DNA of 6,418 bases, taken from NCBI GenBank assembly GCA_905210525.1, contig CAJLXE010000096.1:1-6418 (forward strand). Direction: 5' to 3'. The position numbers and the translations under genes are program-made. The notes beneath the pieces were generated by a model, which saw only the letters and a list, made by a program, of their open reading frames with translations, made no database searches and was not told the DNA's origin. Source of the stretch: an uncultured Clostridia bacterium. Lineage in GTDB: Bacteria; Bacillota; Clostridia; HGM11327. Shown in pieces: positions 6,287-6,418 of this stretch (position 1 is its first letter; each line of letters opens with the position of its first letter).

Positions 6287-6325
6287 CTCCTTGTATAGCT
6301 TTATTATTTTGGTATTATTTTAGCA
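6287..6325 (-). promoter_or_regulatory. Predicted extended -10 promoter and ribosome binding site of the ABC gene
   Basis: On the minus strand TGC (6325-6323) directly precedes TAAAAT (6322-6317), an extended -10 element (5/6 to TATAAT). No good -35 lies at 16-18 bp, as extended -10 promoters can tolerate. The start would be near 6310, with a short leader containing the AAGGAG ribosome binding site (6292-6287). Confidence 0.5.
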
Positions 6326-6360
6326 CACATATATTAACTCAGTTTGAATAATAAACGATA

Positions 6361-6380
6361 TTTTTATGGTTTTTATGGGG
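6361..6380. repeat. Tandem 9-bp repeat upstream of the ABC promoter
   Basis: TTTTTATGG occurs twice back to back (6361-6369 and 6370-6378), then GG. It lies about 40 bp upstream of the predicted -10. It could be an activator or repressor site, but low complexity makes chance likely. Bases 6381-6418 hold nothing I can identify. Confidence 0.3.
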
Positions 6381-6418
6381 TCATTTTTAACATAAAAAAC
6401 ACGCCGGACAACATTTTA

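Overview
The window looks like a chromosomal segment from a strictly anaerobic, low-to-moderate GC Gram-positive bacterium, most likely a clostridial gut or rumen type. Supporting signs are a class III (oxygen-sensitive) ribonucleotide reductase under a tandem NrdR operator, sigma-A-type promoters, strong AGGAGG-like ribosome binding sites, U-tailed intrinsic terminators, and a fused ABC ATPase/FtsX-type permease of the kind common in Clostridia. The species cannot be named from the sequence alone. I see no mobile element, CRISPR array, tRNA or rRNA.

Layout. Bases 1-603, minus strand: the first 201 codons of nrdD (anaerobic ribonucleoside-triphosphate reductase), running off the left edge. 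Bases 604-962: a divergent control region. It holds the nrdD promoter with two NrdR boxes 16 bp apart on the left, and a purA promoter with a short GC-rich structured leader on the right. Bases 963-2240, plus: purA, complete. Bases 2241-2395: a weak purA terminator, a perfect-consensus promoter and a roughly 110-base nadE leader with mutually exclusive RNA pairings. Bases 2396-3130, plus: nadE, ammonia-dependent NAD+ synthetase, complete. Bases 3131-3298: convergent gap with one good terminator for each strand. Bases 3299-6277, minus: a 992-residue ABC ATPase-permease fusion. Bases 6278-6418: its promoter region and the right edge.

The genes are mostly single transcription units rather than one operon. 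Three serve nucleotide metabolism (dNTP production, AMP branch of purine synthesis, NAD+ synthesis). The ABC protein is a separate membrane unit, probably for efflux or envelope work, with an unknown substrate.

The best lead is the nadE leader. An uninterrupted 14-pair helix can bury the whole ribosome binding site up to the base before the ATG. Its 5' strand overlaps one arm of a perfect 9-bp upstream hairpin, which is the architecture of a translational RNA switch. No ligand or known RNA family could be assigned. Secondary points are the tandem NrdR operator covering the nrdD -10 box, the GC-rich codon use of nrdD against AT-rich neighbours, a smaller competing-hairpin arrangement over the purA ribosome binding site, and the unusually large extracytoplasmic domain of the ABC protein.
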